Assembly: GCA_039654915.1 (NCBI GenBank)
Contig: CM077599.1
Span: forward strand, 15,254,501 to 15,318,500
Reading direction: 5' to 3'
DNA length: 64,000 nucleotides
Source of the DNA: Aquilaria yunnanensis
Lineage: Eukaryota > Streptophyta > Magnoliopsida > Malvales > Thymelaeaceae
Below the pieces are notes generated by a model, which saw only the letters and a program-made list of their open reading frames with translations, ran no database searches and was not told where the DNA came from. The position numbers were made by a program, and so were the translations under genes. Every line of letters begins with the position of its first letter. Within the stretch, counting starts at the first letter, position 1. Positions 1 through 11,240 of this stretch are shown one piece after another.

Positions 1-559
1 TCCAATTCAACTATTTTATTTTATTTTTATTTTCAATTTTATCCCAATAGGAAACTACCTAACAGAAACATTAAAGAAAATTTTCGTTTGTTTGTTTACG
101 CCAGAGGGTACCCATTATCCAAGCGATGGCGTTGCTCATGAGTCACGCCGGAAGTTTGCGCCATGCCACATTTTACGTGTGTAACTTAGGCAAAAAGTTG
201 ATTACTACAAAAAAAAAAACAAAAAAAACGAACAAACAAAAAACTTAGGCAAAATGGTTTTTTTTTTTTTTTTAAAAAAACCCGTGTAACTACGAAGTAC
301 TACCTGGAACTATCAGTTAGTAAATTGCATAGTTGGTCCTGAACCTTTTAGGATTGTTGCCAATATGTCTTCGACTTATGTTGCGTTGTATGGCAGCTCC
401 AAAACAGCAAAACTTGTATGAATCGTTCTGAATCGGGCCATCTCCTTCACTTATTTCAGTCAATTCATTCAATTTATAGAATGGTAAGCATGTAAAATCT
501 ACAAATTTCGAGCCCTTAGGCTTATTCTGGTGGTCCTCTCAATTCATTTGGAGTTAATA
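1..559. other. AT-rich intergenic DNA, no gene seen
   Basis: There are homopolymer A and T runs around 209-275 and no open frame with coding character. I see no terminal repeats and no known transposon motif. Confidence 0.6.
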
Positions 560-1250
560 GACACAAATTAATGTGTTTTTGCTGATTGGACTTAGATCAG
601 TGTTGTTTTTACCCCAAAAGTTACTTGAATTTACAATTGAACCAGTCATCACCGTGACCCACCATTCTTCCCCGTCGATGGTACTACCCAAAATCTCCTC
701 CACCGTTCTTCCTAGCCGTCACCCATCGGTCTTGCCCAAAATCTCATCCACTATTCTTCCTCGCCGTCATGCACCGGTCTTCCTCACCGATGGTATTGAC
801 CAGAATCTCATCCATCGTACTTCCTCGCCGTCTCCCACTAGTCTGGCCCAGAATCTTCTCGGCTCACAATTCCCAGTCCGCCTTCAATCCGGCCCCGCCC
901 CACTCTACCTCCACTCATCTCCATCTCAGCCCTACTTAGTCCACAAACCCTGGCCTTGCCCAGAAACCACCGATCTTGCCCAGAATCGCTCAAGTTCCTA
1001 GATCTCCGATTCGATGAGTTCAAAGGGCAACCAGGCACAAGGATTTGATTCAAATTCACTCTAATGGATCTGCTTCTTGGCAAAGGAAACGGAGATCAGT
1101 CTTGGCTCTAATGGGTTTGCTTTGTGACAAAGAAATCAGAAACATTTTTAGGAATTTGGGAAAAGAGACACATAGGGGTAAAAAGGGGAATAAATTTATA
1201 GACCCACACCATTTGCAAAAAAACACATATTTAATAGAGCTGGGTTAATT
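560..1250 (+). repeat. Dispersed repeat, copy 1 (related to 10600-11240)
   Basis: The first 150 bp match 10607-10760 with many substitutions: both carry the words TGTTTTTGCT and TGGACTTAG, then a CCCCAAA(A)G(T) stretch, then a TTCTTCC(T/C)CGTCGA word. Both copies then become pyrimidine-rich on the plus strand. An open frame at 573-1001 (142 codons) exists, but it consists largely of a 48-bp minisatellite and shows no known domain, so I do not call it a gene. Element class is unknown and ends were not found. Confidence 0.5.
690..860 (+). repeat. Degenerate 48-bp minisatellite
   Basis: Units begin at 690, 738, 802 and 850, each with the core (A/G)AATCT(C/T) followed by a TTCTTCCT-type and CGCCGTC-type segment. 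Spacings are 48, 64 and 48 bp, so the middle unit has a 16-bp expansion. Because 48 and 64 differ by 16 the forward frame stays open only by chance of composition. Confidence 0.6.
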
Positions 1251-1824
1251 CAAACCGAACAGCCAGTTTAGTGTTTCATTTTAATGTACATGATAAAGTA
1301 AGGAAACTACCAAAGAGTTTATTGTTAGCTTAGACGGTGGGGTGGCACTTTCTTCCAAGCTAATAAGTTTTGTACCCCACTAATAAGAAAGTAGCTAGAA
1401 TGAAAACGGTATATTTGAACGAATGTGTGTTTGTGGGAAAGTGATCAACATTTTGGAATCGAAGGACTGATAGGAATATTTGAACGCTTTCTATTTGAAC
1501 AATCTATATTTCTCTCTTGTTTTGAACTAGATGTTATTAATCATTCTTTAACTTTTGATTGAAATGTGAAATTACGATTTTTTTAATTGATTTCGGCTAT
1601 CCTGTGTTTATGTCCATAAAAAAAAAAAAACAACCCAAAATTCAAAATTTCAAAAACGGATATATAATTCAAATATATAGTTGGTCTTAATGTAAGTCAT
1701 TGGTTAAAACCACTTCTTTAAAAACCAAAACTTGGGTAAATTGTTGTGTTGATCAAGTCAATTTAAGAAAAGAACAAATGAAATTTATAAAGAATACTAA
1801 AATGTCCTCTTGCCACGTTTTTCA
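1251..1824. other. AT-rich intergenic DNA, no gene seen
   Basis: No coding signal, terminal repeat or RNA gene seen. Confidence 0.5.
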
Positions 1825-1833
1825 TCCAAAATG
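1825..1833 (+). repeat. 9-bp target site duplication, left copy (second copy at 3015-3023)
   Basis: TCCAAAATG is present on both sides of the fold-back element with no mismatch. Confidence 0.85.
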
Positions 1834-3014
1834 GGGGTAAATTGCACGTGTCACCCCCAACCTTTTAATTCTATTTCTGTTCTAACCCCAACCTTCATTT
1901 TGTTCGTTGCGCCTCCCTAACGTGGCTAAAATGTTCCATTTTAAACCTTTTTTGGATGAAATCCGTTATATTGGAGGGAAAATGACATGTCAACATAAGA
2001 TTGTAGGGGAAAATGTTTGTTTTAATCCTTGTAAACATTTTTATTGCAAAAAAAACCATAAAATTTTCAAATCTCCCTCTCCTCCCTTCCCGACGGTGCC
2101 ATCTCCGGCAGCCCCATCTTCGACCTTCCTCTCCTCCCTCTCCTGCGACAACCTTGTACTCCATTCGCTCACCCTCTCCTTCGATTCCCTCTCCCCATCG
2201 CCATCGAGATGCCTCTTCCGATTCCCTTCCTTGATTCCCGTCGCGATACCCGTTCACCGTCGCAATTTCCCTTCCTCAGTTCCCTATCTCCGCCAATGCG
2301 ATTTACCATCCGAAACACCCAGATGTCAGCGGGATAGTCATGGACGGCATGGCTCTGTTGGTTGCCTTCCATGAGCGAGGTAGGTTGCACCCGATCCGCC
2401 TTCATTTAACGCTATTTGGTGAATCGGGTAAGCTAACGAAGGAGGGGGTGAACGAATCAGGGATGGAGTACATGGTTGCCGGAGGAGAGGGAGGTGGATA
2501 AAGGTGGATTTCAGAGTCAAATCTGGGTATTGTGGCGAATCGAGTAAGGCCAGAGAGGGAAGGGAGAACGACAGCGGCGTGGAGAGAAAAGGAAAGCGGC
2601 GGCTGTGGGGGGTAGAAGGCCAGAGAGGGATGACGGTGAGGGGAAGGCAGGAGAGCGACGACAGCGAGGAGAAGAGATGAGAGTGGCGGCAGGTGAGGGA
2701 GGTGGACAACAGAGAGGTTGTTCCAAGAAGGAGGCGGAGATGACGAGGAAGAAGCATGAGGGGTTTCTTGCTAGATTTGAAATTTTTAAAGCTTTTTTTG
2801 GTGAAGAGAAATGTTTACAAGGGTTAAAACAAACATTTCCCCTTACAATCTTATGTTGACGTGTCATTTTCTATCCAATATAACGGATTCCATCCAAAAA
2901 AGGTTCAAAATGGAACGTTTTAGCCACATTAGGGAGGTGCAACGAACAAAATGAAGGTTGGGGTTAGAATAAAAACAGAATTAAAAGATTTGGGGTAACG
3001 CGTGCAATTTACCC
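1834..3014. mobile_element. Non-autonomous fold-back MULE with 9-bp target site duplication
   Basis: The left end reads GGGGTAAATTGCACG and the right end is its reverse complement, with about 190-200 bp of inverted repeat on each side (about 1834-2040 against 2815-3014). The flanks carry the identical 9-bp word TCCAAAATG at 1825-1833 and 3015-3023. Long terminal inverted repeats plus a 9-bp duplication are the signature of Mutator-like elements. The GC-rich centre also tends to fold back on itself (pyrimidine-rich left, purine-rich right). Open frames inside it (for example 1907-2374 and 2605-2859) are products of this symmetry and have no transposase motif. Confidence 0.88.
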
Positions 3015-3023
3015 TCCAAAATG

Positions 3024-3470
3024 GCATCATAATAGATTTGTTTGGTTTGTTGTTAGAAGAGATAGCGCGGCGAGGTTGGGCACAATGGAGGGAAACGTGG
3101 AATGATTACAGAGTAATCATCATGAGCTCCTGAAGTGATGATAGCCTCTTGTTGAAGACGTGTTGATGGAAAACAGGGGTTGATGAGTTGTTGTGGGACA
3201 ATGATGGAGAGGAAGGTGTTGTGTGGCGAATTCACTACATGACATCCTATTCATAAGGGGTGATTAAAAAAAGCAAAAAGGGGCTGATGAGGTTTTGTGG
3301 CATAGTGGTGGAGAGTGAGGTACGTGCTAAGCTAATGGTTTTGTGGCATGGCTATATAATATTTTTCCGTTATTTCTTGAAAATCACGATGAAGAAATAT
3401 GGAGCTTCACATCATAATGAAACAAAAACAACAGCCGTGAAAGCTGTTTCTTTGATGCGTATATAAGTAG
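3024..3470. other. Intergenic DNA, no recognisable gene
   Basis: A 68-codon open frame lies at 3260-3466, but it has no recognisable domain and no neighbouring exon. Confidence 0.4.
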
Positions 3471-4012
3471 TAGCTTCTTTGTTTTTCTAGTTTGTGTTCT
3501 GAAGTTCGTTTGTGATATAGAGTTCTAGGTTTGAACATCATTTTGTTGTTTGTCTAAATTTGGTGTTCTAAAGTTTGTTTCTAACTCAACCACTACTATG
3601 ATAGGTGTGTAGCTTTCCGTATGCTTATGCCAGAATGTGGTGGCAGGCATTTGTAGTGACTAGGTAAGCAACATAACATAAGAGGAACTTGCCTATTTCT
3701 TTGGCTTCGTTGTTGTTTACCAGCCTAAGGAACGGATATTCATATTTGGTTTGTTTAGCTTCTTTGGTTTTCTAGTTCATGTTCTTAAGTCCATTTGCAA
3801 TAAAGCTCTAGGTTTGAACATCATTTTGTTGTTTGTCTAAATTTGGTGTTCTCAAGTTTGTTTCTAACTCAACCTCTACTATAATAAGTATAGCTTTCCA
3901 TGTCCTTATGCTATAAGTGGTAGCAAGCATTTGCAGTGACTCGTTGAAGAAACTTCCCTCTTTCTTTGGTTTCATTGTTGTTTATTGGCCTAAGGAATTG
4001 GTAGTTGGTTTG
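3471..4012 (+). repeat. Tandem duplication, about 285-bp unit, two copies
   Basis: Unit 1 runs from about 3472 and unit 2 from about 3757. Both start with AGCTTCTTTG and share the blocks CTAGGTTTGAACATCATTTT, GTTTCTAACTCAACC, a TAGCTTTCC word, GCATTTG(T/C)AGTGACT, and a final CCTAAGGAA. Unit 2 is a little shorter (about 256 bp). Differences are scattered substitutions and small indels, so the duplication is not recent. No open frame is preserved in both units. Confidence 0.8.
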
Positions 4013-4380
4013 TCCCACATGAACTGTTTTTTCAATCCTAGGTCGAAGTTTACCATATGCTAAAGTATAAGTTTACTTTAATTCATGAAAAATACTCATT
4101 ACAATTTGTGTTACTCCTCCGCATATGTTGCTGATTTTTTTTAAAATTGAAATTTGCAGTTTACGTGTTTGCAAGATATAAATTTCTTAATCAACAAGAA
4201 CTTCAATGATCCACTAAGCAATTAATAAACCACAAGTAAAGTCGCCCTCATTCAACCTACCCTATGTATATATTTACTTGAAACACTTTTGATGTATATC
4301 AAATATCTACATATACGTTGTAACTTCCTTAATAATATGTAAAACTTATATATATACACCAAACCATGTTTCAAGAACGC
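4013..4380. other. AT-rich intergenic DNA, no gene seen
   Basis: No coding signal or structured repeat seen. Confidence 0.5.
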
Positions 4381-4706
4381 CGGTAGCAAAATATGGGTAT
4401 TTGGAGTTGTTGTGGGTCGAACGCAAGACCTGACTTCGCAAATTGTCGTAAACCTGCCGGACTAATTCTAGGAGACCATTATGCATAAATGTCAATCATT
4501 TGATGTCATCAGTAGTATTCCAAATTAAAGCAACCCCTATCATGTTTTAAATCCTCCGCAATTTCTTTGTCAAAATACTCGTACTAATCCAACTTGAATA
4601 ACTAGACGAACAAAATATTTTCTTCAATTAATCTATATCTGTTTGTCCTGCAATATTTGAAGCTCTTCAAATTACTTGGTCGCTGTAAAACTAAAAGAAA
4701 AAAATA
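4381..4706. repeat. Dispersed repeat, copy 1 (related to 20216-20860)
   Basis: It shares an ordered series of words with the DNA downstream of the LysM kinase gene: GGAGTT(G/A)TTGTGG, a (G/C)AACGCAAGAC word, CCGGACTAATT, a GAATAACTAGA word, and GAAGCTCTT(C/G)AAATTA followed by AAAACTAAAAGAAAAA or similar. Class unknown. The segment ends where a Stowaway MITE begins. Confidence 0.65.
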
Positions 4707-4708
4707 TA

Positions 4709-5003
4709 CTACCTCCGTTTCAAATAAGTTGAAACATTTGACTGGACACGGAGATTAAAGTGTATGTAATTTGTGTTAATTTTTTTATGTAGTAAAAGTT
4801 TAAATAATGATTAAAAAAGAAAAGATTCTTTTTTGGGTTTTGTACAGTAAGAGATTTGAGTGGATATTAAAAAAAAGAGTATTTATTGAGTTTTGTGTAA
4901 AAGAATTATTTAATTGTTTAAAATTTTTCAAAAAACAAAACGTTTCAATCTTTTGAGACATCTAAAAAATAAATATGTTTCAATTAAACCGAGATAAATG
5001 GAG
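4709..5003. mobile_element. Stowaway-like MITE (Tc1/mariner)
   Basis: The left terminus CTACCTCCGTTTCAAATAAG pairs with the right terminus, which reads ATAAATGGAGTA on the plus strand and has GTTTCAATT just inside it. The element is AT-rich, about 295 bp, without coding capacity, and flanked by TA at 4707-4708 and 5004-5005. Confidence 0.75.
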
Positions 5004-5005
5004 TA

Positions 5006-5440
5006 TATCGGTTGTTGTAAATCTTTCACTCATGAGGTGTATGTATGTGCATGAAGGCTAACCTGACGCACAAAAGTACCTTAGACACAGTTGGGTCTGG
5101 ATTTACCATGCATAAAAAAATTGTAGTTATACATATACGGTGATTGTCTGCCTAATTTCTGTATTTAATAAAATTAAATGGTCTAAGAAATTTAATTTTT
5201 TTTGCAGAAAAATAAGTATTTTATATTGTAGGTTAAAAGAATTATACTTTCTAAAAAATTAATATTCACGTGGTTATTATTAATATATAGTACTATCTTC
5301 TAAATAACACTAATTTTAAATAATAATAAAAAGTAAACATAAAAATACTCTCTTCATCTCATATTTTTCATACTACTCTTTTTTTGTTCCAAATTCTTCA
5401 CATCATTTTTCTATTAGTAATTTTTAATAACTCAAATGAC
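5006..5440. other. AT-rich intergenic DNA, no gene seen
   Basis: No coding or repeat signal that I can support. Confidence 0.45.
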
Positions 5441-6030
5441 AAACATGCCCCTCTTTCCAGCTCACTGAAAATCCAATTTCCTCTGAACAGTTTGGCTCTC
5501 CGCCCATTGTTCCTGTTGTCAACCTCAGTTCCCTCTTCCTCCCAACAACCATCTCCACCAGACGAAGAACCCCCCATCATCGCAAAGCTCTACTAGACCA
5601 AGAAAATCCACAGCTTCTGCACCGTCCAACGCGAGTTAACGCGGCGCTATACCTCCTCTGCCTACGGGATACCAACTGCACCCTCTCAATCTCGCTAGCA
5701 TAATCCATGCATCGCAAATCGAGAATGGCGATGGAGAACGTGACGGAGGATCTGCAGGCGGAGGCGATCGAGAGGTGTAGAATCTACAGGCAGCGGTTGC
5801 GAATCGATTGACGACGAGGAGGCGAGGGCAGATCTGCAATTCACGCAGTGGGTTCTTGAGCTTGCTGCTCCGATCAAGACGGCAATAGCGCGATCAAGGA
5901 TGATGGCGGATGAAAGAGGCGATGACACGATTGAGGAGGGCGGCGGATCGAGAAGGAGAAGCATGATCTAAGACGGCGGCAGTCGAGGAGGCGATGTCGC
6001 CTGATTAAGGAGGCGACTGGGTAAAAAGTA
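5441..6030. other. GC-rich island of unknown origin
   Basis: GC content rises sharply between AT-rich flanks. Short frames exist on both strands (5384-5596 plus, 5695-5964 minus, and a 28-codon ATG frame starting at 5725), none with a recognisable domain. It could be a captured gene fragment inside a transposon or the decayed 5' end of a gene. No clear terminal repeats bracket it. Confidence 0.35.
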
Positions 6031-6079
6031 AAAATGGTAGTTTGGTGGTGTAGCAGTGGGGAAAGAGAAAAGGTTGGTC

Positions 6080-6595
6080 AGGTAAAAATGAAAAAATGTA
6101 CATTATTTTAAAATTTCTTAATCTCTATGCACAATGCCATCGAATTTGATTTTGTAAAATGGATTTCAAAGCTTAGAAGCATATTGTTCTTATTTAATTT
6201 TCAATCTTATTTTTTTCCCTTAAAACATATTATTTTCTACTTTTGGAACCATGAAAATAAAACAGCAACAAAATTTGCTGAAACACATAACAGAAAACAT
6301 GAAGCTTTTAATTAACGACACAGATATACCATAAGCAGTAAATAAGTCGGCTGTTTAAAATACTTAAGAGCTAAAAATTAAGCGTCCAAATTGAAAACTA
6401 ATATCTTCCGTCCACAATTAACGCTTTCTCACAAAAAAAAAAAAAACGAAAAAAAGAGGGTACGGAACGTAATTTCCTTAAACAAGATTAAGGTTACAAA
6501 CAGGTGCCGGGAGAGCTTCAGCCTCTTAAAGTGAGTCCACCTACACAGGATGTCGAAGATCAAAACACTGCCTGTAATTGTATCACCCATTGCAC
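6080..6595. other. 3' flank of the MATE gene
   Basis: AT-rich DNA downstream of the MATE stop codon; the 3' UTR must lie at its right end. No other gene is visible. A small plus-strand frame at 6127-6315 has no recognisable domain. Confidence 0.4.
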
Positions 6596-9500
6596 TCAAT
6601 GATTTTCCGACAATCCGCCCCATTTCCTTACACGGGTTTCAGCTTGTTCAGCCTGCACAAGTCCGAAGTTTGAAGATCAAGCTAAGTTAGAAAGAGGGAA
6701 ACAGAGGGAGAGAGAGGACACAGACTCACCTCAGTCTTCCAGTTGGTGAGTGAAGTGACCACTACCAAAATTAACGTCTGCAAAGCTATTCCTCCGATCA
6801 TGCCCGACCAAATGCCCTGAAGTCATACAAGATTCATTCAAGTTTTGCGAGCTTTGGTGTCAGAATGAAATGCAGCAGTTTAAATAGCATGGCCGGTCTA
6901 CATTGATGCTAAGACAAATCTAATACCATCACTCCAAAACCAAAAGTGAATCCGAGGAGTATGCCAGCAGGCAATCCAAAGATGTAATAGCATCCAATGT
7001 TGATGTACGCAACAAGAGATTGCCATCCAGCTCCAACAGCAACGCCTTAAGAGAAGAAGTAAAAGTGAGCAGTGGGGAAATTTACTAGCATAACTCAGAT
7101 TAAGGTCGAACCTACCAGACAAGACAGGCTGAAGGCTGTTGAGGAGAACCGTGATCCCTAATAGTATAGCCAGTTTGGTTGTCTCGTGAGCAACAGCTTC
7201 ACTATTGGTAAAGAGGAATGGGAAGTAATCTCTGGTTGCGAAAACGACAGCCATTGCAACCACCCCAATGGCGATGGATGTAATGGAAACAACTATCACC
7301 GAGAATTTAGCAAGTCGAGCATTGCCTGCTCCAAGTTCATTTGATACTCTCACACTGCAAAGAGGACCACCATCAACTTTCCCATCCAGTCAGGTAAAAA
7401 CATTGCTTCTTGGTACCAAAAAACTGTGAAACTCACATCAAGAAATTCTTAGATGGCACAGAAATCAGAGAAATGAGAATTAAGATAACCTTATAGCGGC
7501 ATTGAATCCAATTGCAATCATGGCATCCCATCCTTGAATATTCATGCTGCAAGAGTAAAAGGCTGAAAACTGAATATCTGAAGAGCACCACTAACGAATT
7601 TCTTGAAACATTAGGACTGAACTACCTAGAATTAGGGGTTTCCTTTAAGTACTCACTACCTAAATTTGAGGGTTTCCTTAAACAACACAAACATTTTCTT
7701 CCCCTCCCATATCTTATTCTATTTAGTTTATGCAGACAAATAGAAGCCAGCAGACGCCAATGACACAAATCAATCCTGAAATAAGCAAGAATGACACGCA
7801 ACATACCAGATAGAGATTGCATCAACTGGTATCAAAGGATTTGGCAGACGACCAGTTATAACCACCAACACCATCAAGTACCAGAACTCCAAGCTACAAT
7901 CCAAATTTGAAAATAAATGCCCAGGCTAATCCAGTATAAGTCACAATTAATGATTAAAGGAGTATTTAGGTAGAAGACAATCACCATAACATAATAGCAG
8001 AAGCCAAAGAAAGCTTGACAAAGCCCCACAGGTCTGAGAAAGCTAGCCAGGAAAACCCACTCCATGCGCCATCAGACTTGGTAATGAAAATATACAACAA
8101 CTGCAAAATTATAAGGAGCCACCATGATGTATTCAGAACAACTGCAGCTCCAACCAAGCCCCAGCCAAGCTTCAGCATAAACAGCCAGCTAAAAAGTGCA
8201 TGCAGCACTAAAACCAGAGCTGAGATCCAAGCCATCACCAGGACCTTCCTCTGAGCTTGCAAGAACTTCTGTATGGGGAAGTTGAGAGCATAGGCAAATA
8301 ACTGTGGAATCATCCACACAGCAAATTTACCTGCAAAAACAATCAACAGCAAGCTTAGCACTTATACTATTGTATACCAGGTTTCAGTTCAATGGTTGTA
8401 TATTTGAGAATAGGATGAGCCATTCCTTAATTCTCCTCAAGTTCTTACATTAATTTGAAGAGATTTAGACTTCCTCCAAACCACGTGTCCATACCTTACA
8501 CCAATACTAAGAGGCGAAATTAGACAAATGGCAGAGGCCTAAGAAAGAGGACCAACCTGCAGCCTTGGAGATTCTAGTGGTCTCCCCAAAAACCTCAAGA
8601 ATAGGCGGTGCCCAAATGTAGATGGGAGTCAATAAGAGTGCAGTAGTCAGCAGAATCACCCATGATCTCTGCATGTATATACCCAACATCCTTATCTTCC
8701 CCGCACCAAATGCTTGACCACATAAAGTCTCCAATGCACTCCCCATTCCTAACTGCGAGCCACAAAAGAACCCAACGCATTATCACAACCACCCACAGGA
8801 AATCAGAACCCGGTTATGAGTGTAGCCCCCCCGCCCCCCCCCTCCTCCTCTTTTTAATCTAGCAAAATGAACATGTCATTGAGCCGAAGAAGCTGTATAG
8901 AAACCATCGTCGCCTCCAATCCGTATCAAATAATTAGAACATAAGCATTGATGGATACGTAAGTTGCCTCTACAATTATGCCACTAACCACTTAAAGGGC
9001 AGAGTATTTATAGTTTGATATTTACAACACCGTAACACAAGGATTCCCAAGAGACATGAGTAAGCAGACACTAAACAGAGCATTATAATTCATCGAGTCA
9101 CACCAAAGGGGAAAAAAACTGTTCTAATTGGGGAAAACAGAACCAGGTCCAACCACGTTTAAATATTTCAAAATATTCTTGTTGTACCCATATAATATTC
9201 GGTAAAAGGGAACAGTTTTGGATGCATGGTGCACAGGTTTCTATTTCTCTGGGCACAAAGGATGAACTGAGATAAGAAGATTCAACTAGATGACTAAATT
9301 AAGACCCGTGGACCAAGTCCAGCCTACTGCAATCGCAGGAAACGGCGGCCAGCTCGGCCTCAGGGTCGGAGTACGAGTGGGAGTAAAAGAAGAAGCATTA
9401 CCATGACACCAAAAGAAAGACCGCCGATGACAGAATTCTGGACGGAGACGGCGGCGAGCTCGAGCTCGCCGACGAAGCCGGCGAAAGTCTGAGTGAGTGC

Positions 9501-9671
9501 GCCGAGAGAATACTGGGAGATAGCGGTGAAAATGGCCGGACCGGCGATGTGCCATAATCTCTTGGACTCAGCTCCGAACTCCTTGAACCAGCCGTCCCGC
9601 GACGGATTCCGCTCCTCGCCGGAGCCGCCGAGATTGCTTCTTCGTTTCTCGAGCAGCGGAGTTTTGTCCAT
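6596..9671 (-). CDS. MATE/DTX-family efflux transporter, 9 exons
   Basis: Multi-antimicrobial extrusion carriers are 12-helix membrane antiporters that move organic compounds out of the cytosol. Exons read on the minus strand: 9671-9402, 8752-8557, 8330-7985, 7893-7807, 7546-7490, 7354-7116, 7045-6927, 6816-6730, 6652-6596. All introns are GT-AG and all phases join, giving 1458 nt (485 aa), a normal length for the family. Family motifs seen: [15 protein letters not shown] in exon 2, an NxxIQ-type MNIQGWDAM in exon 5, [10 protein letters not shown] in exon 6, and GIWSGMIGG in exon 8; the end is [10 protein letters not shown]. Exon sizes of 87 and 57 bp fit eudicot DTX genes. I chose the ATG at 9671; the frame is open upstream but only through a TTG. 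Intron 1 contains a poly-C run near 8827-8841. The substrate and subclade cannot be told from sequence. The gene looks functional. Confidence 0.93.
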
Positions 9672-9811
9672 GAGAGAACGATCACGTTGCAGCGATTCTC
9701 TGAGGTCCAAGACTCTGAGCTCCGTGCGGATGTGAACGATTACTTGTTTAATTGAAACGATGATGGCTGGCGCAAAGTAGTAAACAGCGATTTGAGCATT
9801 AATTTGAGTAA
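9672..9811 (-). promoter_or_regulatory. 5' UTR and proximal promoter region of the MATE gene
   Basis: Only about 140 bp separate the MATE start codon from a transposon. The segment must carry the 5' leader. I see no convincing TATA box within it, so the promoter may reach into the element. Confidence 0.35.
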
Positions 9812-10535
9812 GGAAAAATTACAAAAAAATTCACTGTAATTAGAGGTCTGGACTGATTTAGTCACTATAATTTTAAGTGGTTCAATTGCATCACTAGAGT
9901 CATAGTTTGAGCCCAAATTAGTCATTAATATTACAGTTTGATACCAAATATGCCACAAACTGTTAAAAATCAAATATAAATGCCGGAAGTTGTTAAGCTT
10001 GAAATTTTGAAGTATTAATGTCGTTTTTAACAAATTTCAAAAATTTTGAGTAATTTATCATTTTCATTTATTTTATGTGTAAGTCACTATATCAATCACC
10101 GTTAAATCTGCCACTGGTAATGGAGGTAATGTTAGAGGAGGTAGCATTTGAAATAACTATTTGTAAATGAAAAAAACTGCGATACCTGGAAGTAGATAAT
10201 TAGAAACATATCAATATTGAATGAATAAGTTTCATTTGATTGAGGTTCAGGTTATCTAGAAGGACCGGTAGCAGATTCGATGAAGCATATAGGTGATTGT
10301 CGCACAAAAAAATGAAAATGATAAATTATACATAATTTCTAAAGTTTGTTAAAAGTTACATAAGTACCCCAAGATTTCAAAACTAACAACTTCTCACATT
10401 TCCTGTTAGATTTTTTTACAGCTGGTGACATATTCAGTATCAAACTGTAACATTAATGATCAATTTAGGTACAAACTATGACTTTAGTGATGCAATTAGA
10501 ACCACTTAAAACTATAATGACAAAATCAGTCTAGA
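9812..10535. mobile_element. MULE-derived MITE, copy 1 (family of 42002-42793)
   Basis: The left end GGAAAAATTACAAAAAAATT and the following 150 bp are inverted at about 10370-10530 (for example TTAGTCATTAATATTACAGT against CATTAATGATCAATTTAGG). The interior aligns along its full length with 42002-42793, including TAGAGGAGGT(A/G)GCATT and ATATTGAATGAA. The last 40 bp or so of the right terminus are missing, so no target duplication is visible. It sits just upstream of the MATE promoter. Confidence 0.75.
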
Positions 10536-10599
10536 CATAATGACGTGGCCAGGAACTGCCCTTACGGTTGATCATCGCCTTAGGGGCAGTTTCGTTCGG

Positions 10600-11240
10600 A
10601 TTTAGTTCCCCCAAATTAACATGTTTTTGCTAACTGGACTTAGGGCAGTGTTGGAGTAAATAACTTTTTCCCCCAAAGTGACTTCAAAATTACACTCAAC
10701 TTTGTCTTCATTCCACAATTCTTCCTCGTCGACGATGACAATTCATCTCCACCCCACTCTGCCTTTGCCCTGATCTGCCTCTATCCGACTTCACTTTGTT
10801 GCTGCTCCACTTTGCCTCCACCCCACTCTACCTCATCCCCACATTGCCTCCATCCACCTTCGCTTCGCCCCCACGCTGCCTCCACCGCGCTTTGCCTTTG
10901 TGCCGCTCTGCCTCTACATTGCCCTGCTTGCATTGTCCGAGCAATATAGCATAAGACGTTTCCGACATCAACAGTGGGCGGACCCAATTGAGATCCCTAA
11001 TCACCCAAATCTCCACCCTTCCCAGCAACCTATTGAGCCTCTCGTAGCTAGTTCCCTCTCGATGGCTGTGGAGAAGGCAATGCCTATGCGTGACGCTAAT
11101 TTGCTCTAGGAAGAATTTGGGAAGAATTCCTGCTGGTAAAGCCGTAATTAATCCTAACCTCAAGGTTTAATAAAAGTGAAATACTAGAGACCCTACTAAC
11201 AAAAGCGGGTCAAATCCAATTAACATATTAACTTGATTAA
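10600..11240 (+). repeat. Dispersed repeat, copy 2 (related to 560-1250)
   Basis: The first part matches copy 1 as described there. The middle (about 10745-10930) is a run of imperfect 15-20-bp pyrimidine-rich units built around CTGCCTCCACCC. Frames here (10828-11163 minus, 10900-11109 plus) reflect this composition and are not called genes. Confidence 0.5.

Noticed and set aside
573..1001. 142-codon open frame as a proline/serine-rich protein gene
   Set aside because: It lies within a dispersed repeat and is mostly a 48-bp minisatellite. A related copy at 10.7 kb does not keep the frame.
1895..2867. Overlapping frames of 70-155 codons as genes
   Set aside because: They come from the inverted symmetry of the fold-back MULE and mirror each other on both strands. 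No transposase or host domain is seen.
9402..9710. A longer N-terminus of the MATE protein starting at 9710
   Set aside because: That codon is TTG. The first ATG in frame is at 9671 and gives a normal N-terminus.
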